Origin: JBEKVE01 sp049514335
GTDB lineage: Bacteria > Actinomycetota > Acidimicrobiia > Acidimicrobiales > UBA8190
DNA length: 6,188 nucleotides
NCBI GenBank assembly: GCA_049514335.1
Contig: JBEKVE010000186.1
Span: forward strand, 1 to 6,188
Direction: 5' to 3'
Shown: piece after piece, positions 4,821-6,188 of the stretch
How positions within the stretch are numbered: the stretch's first letter is position 1
Layout of the letters: each line of letters begins with the position of its first letter
Program-made: the position numbers and the translations under genes
The notes under the pieces: model-generated
Database searches by the model: none
The model's input: only the letters and a program-made list of their open reading frames with translations
What the model was told of the DNA's origin: nothing

Positions 4821-5945
4821 ATGGCGGACCCCCGCACCAGGCTGGCCAAGGTGCGCGACGGCCTCACGCCCGGTGAATGGGCCCGCGTCGGTGCCATGAC
4901 CGGCATCGTGATCGGCCTCAACGTGCTCGGCTGGGCCATGTTGGCGCTCGCCCTCGGGCACCACTACCGCATCAGCCGGACCGAGATCTTCGGCGTGGGC
5001 ACGGGCATCCTGGCCTACACCCTCGGCATGCGCCACGCCTTCGACGCCGACCACATCGCCGCCATCGACAACACGACGCGCAAGCTCGTGAGCGAGGGAA
5101 AGCGACCCCTGAGCGTCGGCTTCTTCTTCTCCCTCGGGCACTCCACCATCGTCTTCATCCTCGCCGTGCTGCTCAACTTCGGCATCCGCTCCCTGAACGG
5201 CGCCGTCAGCAACGGCAAGTCCTCGCTGCACACCACCACCACCATCATCGGGACGTCGGTGTCGGGAGCCTTCCTCTACCTCATCGCCATCTTGAACCTG
5301 GTGGTCCTGCTCTCCATCGTGCGGGTGTTCCGGGAGATGCGCCGGGGGACCTACGACGACGAGGAGCTCGAGCGGCAGCTCAACAACCGCGGGCTCATGA
5401 ACCGCTTCTTCGGACCGCTCGCCCGGCGCATCGACACGCCGTGGAAGATCTATCCGGTGGGCGTGCTCTTCGGCCTGGGCTTCGACACCGCCACCGAGAT
5501 CGCCCTGCTCGTGCTGGCCGGGACGGCGGTGGTCGGGGGGCTTCCGTTCTACGCCATCTTGTCGCTGCCCATCCTGTTCGCGGCGGGGATGAGCCTCTTC
5601 GACACCATCGACGGGTGCTTCATGAACTTCGCCTACGACTGGGCCTTCGCCAAGCCGGTGCGCAAGGTCTATTACAACATCACCATCACCGGGCTGTCGG
5701 TGTTCGTGGCCTTCTTCATCGGCACCATCGAGCTGGTGGGCCTCCTCGGCCAGGAAGCCCATCTGGGCGGCTCGTTCTGGGGGTTCTTCGAGTCGTTCAA
5801 CATCAACTCGGCCGGCTTCGTCATCGTGGGCGTGTTCGTGGTGACGTGGGTCGTGGCCCTGCTCATCTGGCGCTTCGGCCGCATCGAGGCCAAGTGGGAA
5901 GCCGCCGCCGAGCAGTCCCGCCAGACGCAGATGGCAGTGGAATGA
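4821..5945 (+). CDS. NiCoT-family nickel/cobalt permease (HoxN/NixA type)
   Basis: A 374-residue inner-membrane permease for high-affinity uptake of Ni(II) and possibly Co(II). The family signature H-x4-DH is in RHAFDADHIAAIDN (H72, D77, H78). The other conserved blocks are FFSLGHSTIVF (102-112), LGFDTATEIALL (219-230) and GMSLFDTIDGCFMNFAYDWAF (246-266, split around D251 and D254). About eight hydrophobic segments are visible, with a charged cytoplasmic loop near 169-206 rich in Arg and Glu. Length and motif order are normal, so it looks intact. It is divergent from the Nur-like regulator and carries the candidate operator in its promoter, so it is probably repressed when nickel is plentiful. 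The nickel enzyme served (urease, Ni-SOD, hydrogenase) is not in the window. Its stop overlaps the first possible typA start. Metal preference between Ni and Co cannot be read from sequence alone. Confidence 0.93.
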   Translation: MADPRTRLAKVRDGLTPGEWARVGAMTGIVIGLNVLGWAMLALALGHHYRISRTEIFGVGTGILAYTLGMRHAFDADHIAAIDNTTRKLVSEGKRPLSVGFFFSLGHSTIVFILAVLLNFGIRSLNGAVSNGKSSLHTTTTIIGTSVSGAFLYLIAILNLVVLLSIVRVFREMRRGTYDDEELERQLNNRGLMNRFFGPLARRIDTPWKIYPVGVLFGLGFDTATEIALLVLAGTAVVGGLPFYAILSLPILFAAGMSLFDTIDGCFMNFAYDWAFAKPVRKVYYNITITGLSVFVAFFIGTIELVGLLGQEAHLGGSFWGFFESFNINSAGFVIVGVFVVTWVVALLIWRFGRIEAKWEAAAEQSRQTQMAVE

Positions 5946-6188
5946 GCCCCATGGCCGAACGCCAGGACCTGCGCAACGTGGCCATCGTGGCCCACGTCGA
6001 CCACGGCAAGACCACCCTCGTCGACGCCATGCTCCGCCAGACCGGGTCCTTCCGCGCCAATCAGGAGGTGGCCGACCGTGTCCTCGACTCGGGTGATCTC
6101 GAGCGCGAGAAGGGCATCACCATCCTGGCCAAGCACATCGCCGTGCAATACGGCGACGTCACCATCACCATCGTCGACACCCCCGGGC
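5942..6188 (+). CDS. typA: TypA/BipA translational GTPase, 3' end missing
   Basis: Only the first 82 codons are present. They contain the start of the GTPase domain: NVAIVAHVDHGKTTLVDAML (P-loop and G1), the G2 region LEREKGITILAK, and G3 VDTPG at the window edge. The combination of HVDHGKTTLVDAML, FRANQ and DLEREKGITILAK separates TypA/BipA from EF-G and LepA. The protein binds ribosomes and aids ribosome assembly and translation under stress or cold. Two in-frame starts exist. ATG 5942 overlaps the permease stop as ATGA, which would couple translation. ATG 5951, three codons on, has a poor GGAA-type site before it. No promoter of its own was recognised, so it may be read from the nickel permease transcript. 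Confidence 0.93.
   Translation, partial: MSPMAERQDLRNVAIVAHVDHGKTTLVDAMLRQTGSFRANQEVADRVLDSGDLEREKGITILAKHIAVQYGDVTITIVDTPG

Noticed and set aside
4725..5762. 345-residue minus-strand open frame opposite the nickel permease
   Set aside because: Acidic, low-complexity antisense shadow; the plus-strand frame carries the full NiCoT signature.

Overview
This window is a GC-rich chromosomal stretch whose gene families point to an actinomycete (Actinomycetota). The signs are GTG starts, a DUF2510 tail, a DtxR/IdeR-type iron box, a Nur-like Fur protein and several probable leaderless starts. The lineage cannot be fixed further from this sequence; an uncultured or acidimicrobial lineage is only a guess. 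No mobile element, CRISPR array, tRNA or rRNA is visible, and no gene-free stretch exceeds about 140 bases.

Layout, left to right: (1) the 3' part of a membrane-anchored bacterial PH-domain protein with a C-terminal DUF2510 module (3-1307, +). (2) A short intergenic region with a tandem 14-bp repeat, a promoter and a near-consensus iron box (1381-1399), directly in front of an FTR1/EfeU-type iron permease (1406-2248, +). (3) A small unrecognised lipoprotein (2308-2844, +). (4) A single-domain universal stress protein (2867-3301, -), convergent with the lipoprotein. (5) Divergent from it, a siderophore-interacting FAD/NAD(P)H ferric reductase (3440-4249, +). (6) A Fur-family regulator that closely resembles Nur, the nickel uptake regulator (4257-4715, -), convergent with the reductase across a 7-nt gap that lies in a hairpin. 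(7) Divergent from nur, a NiCoT-family nickel/cobalt permease (4821-5945, +), with a Nur-box-like inverted repeat overlapping its -35 element. (8) The start of the translational GTPase gene typA/bipA (5942 or 5951 to the window edge), which overlaps the permease stop.

The coherent theme is transition-metal acquisition. An iron-regulated permease and a ferric-siderophore reductase serve iron. A regulator/transporter pair with its own operator candidate serves nickel. The most useful observations are the two candidate operators: the iron box over the promoter of the iron permease, and the TTGCGA-N5-TCGCAT element over the promoter of the nickel permease beside a Nur-like regulator. No wholly new system is evident. 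The less ordinary points are the use of a NiCoT permease as the likely Nur target, the iron permease without EfeO or EfeB but with an unknown lipoprotein downstream, and the overlap of a nickel permease gene with typA.
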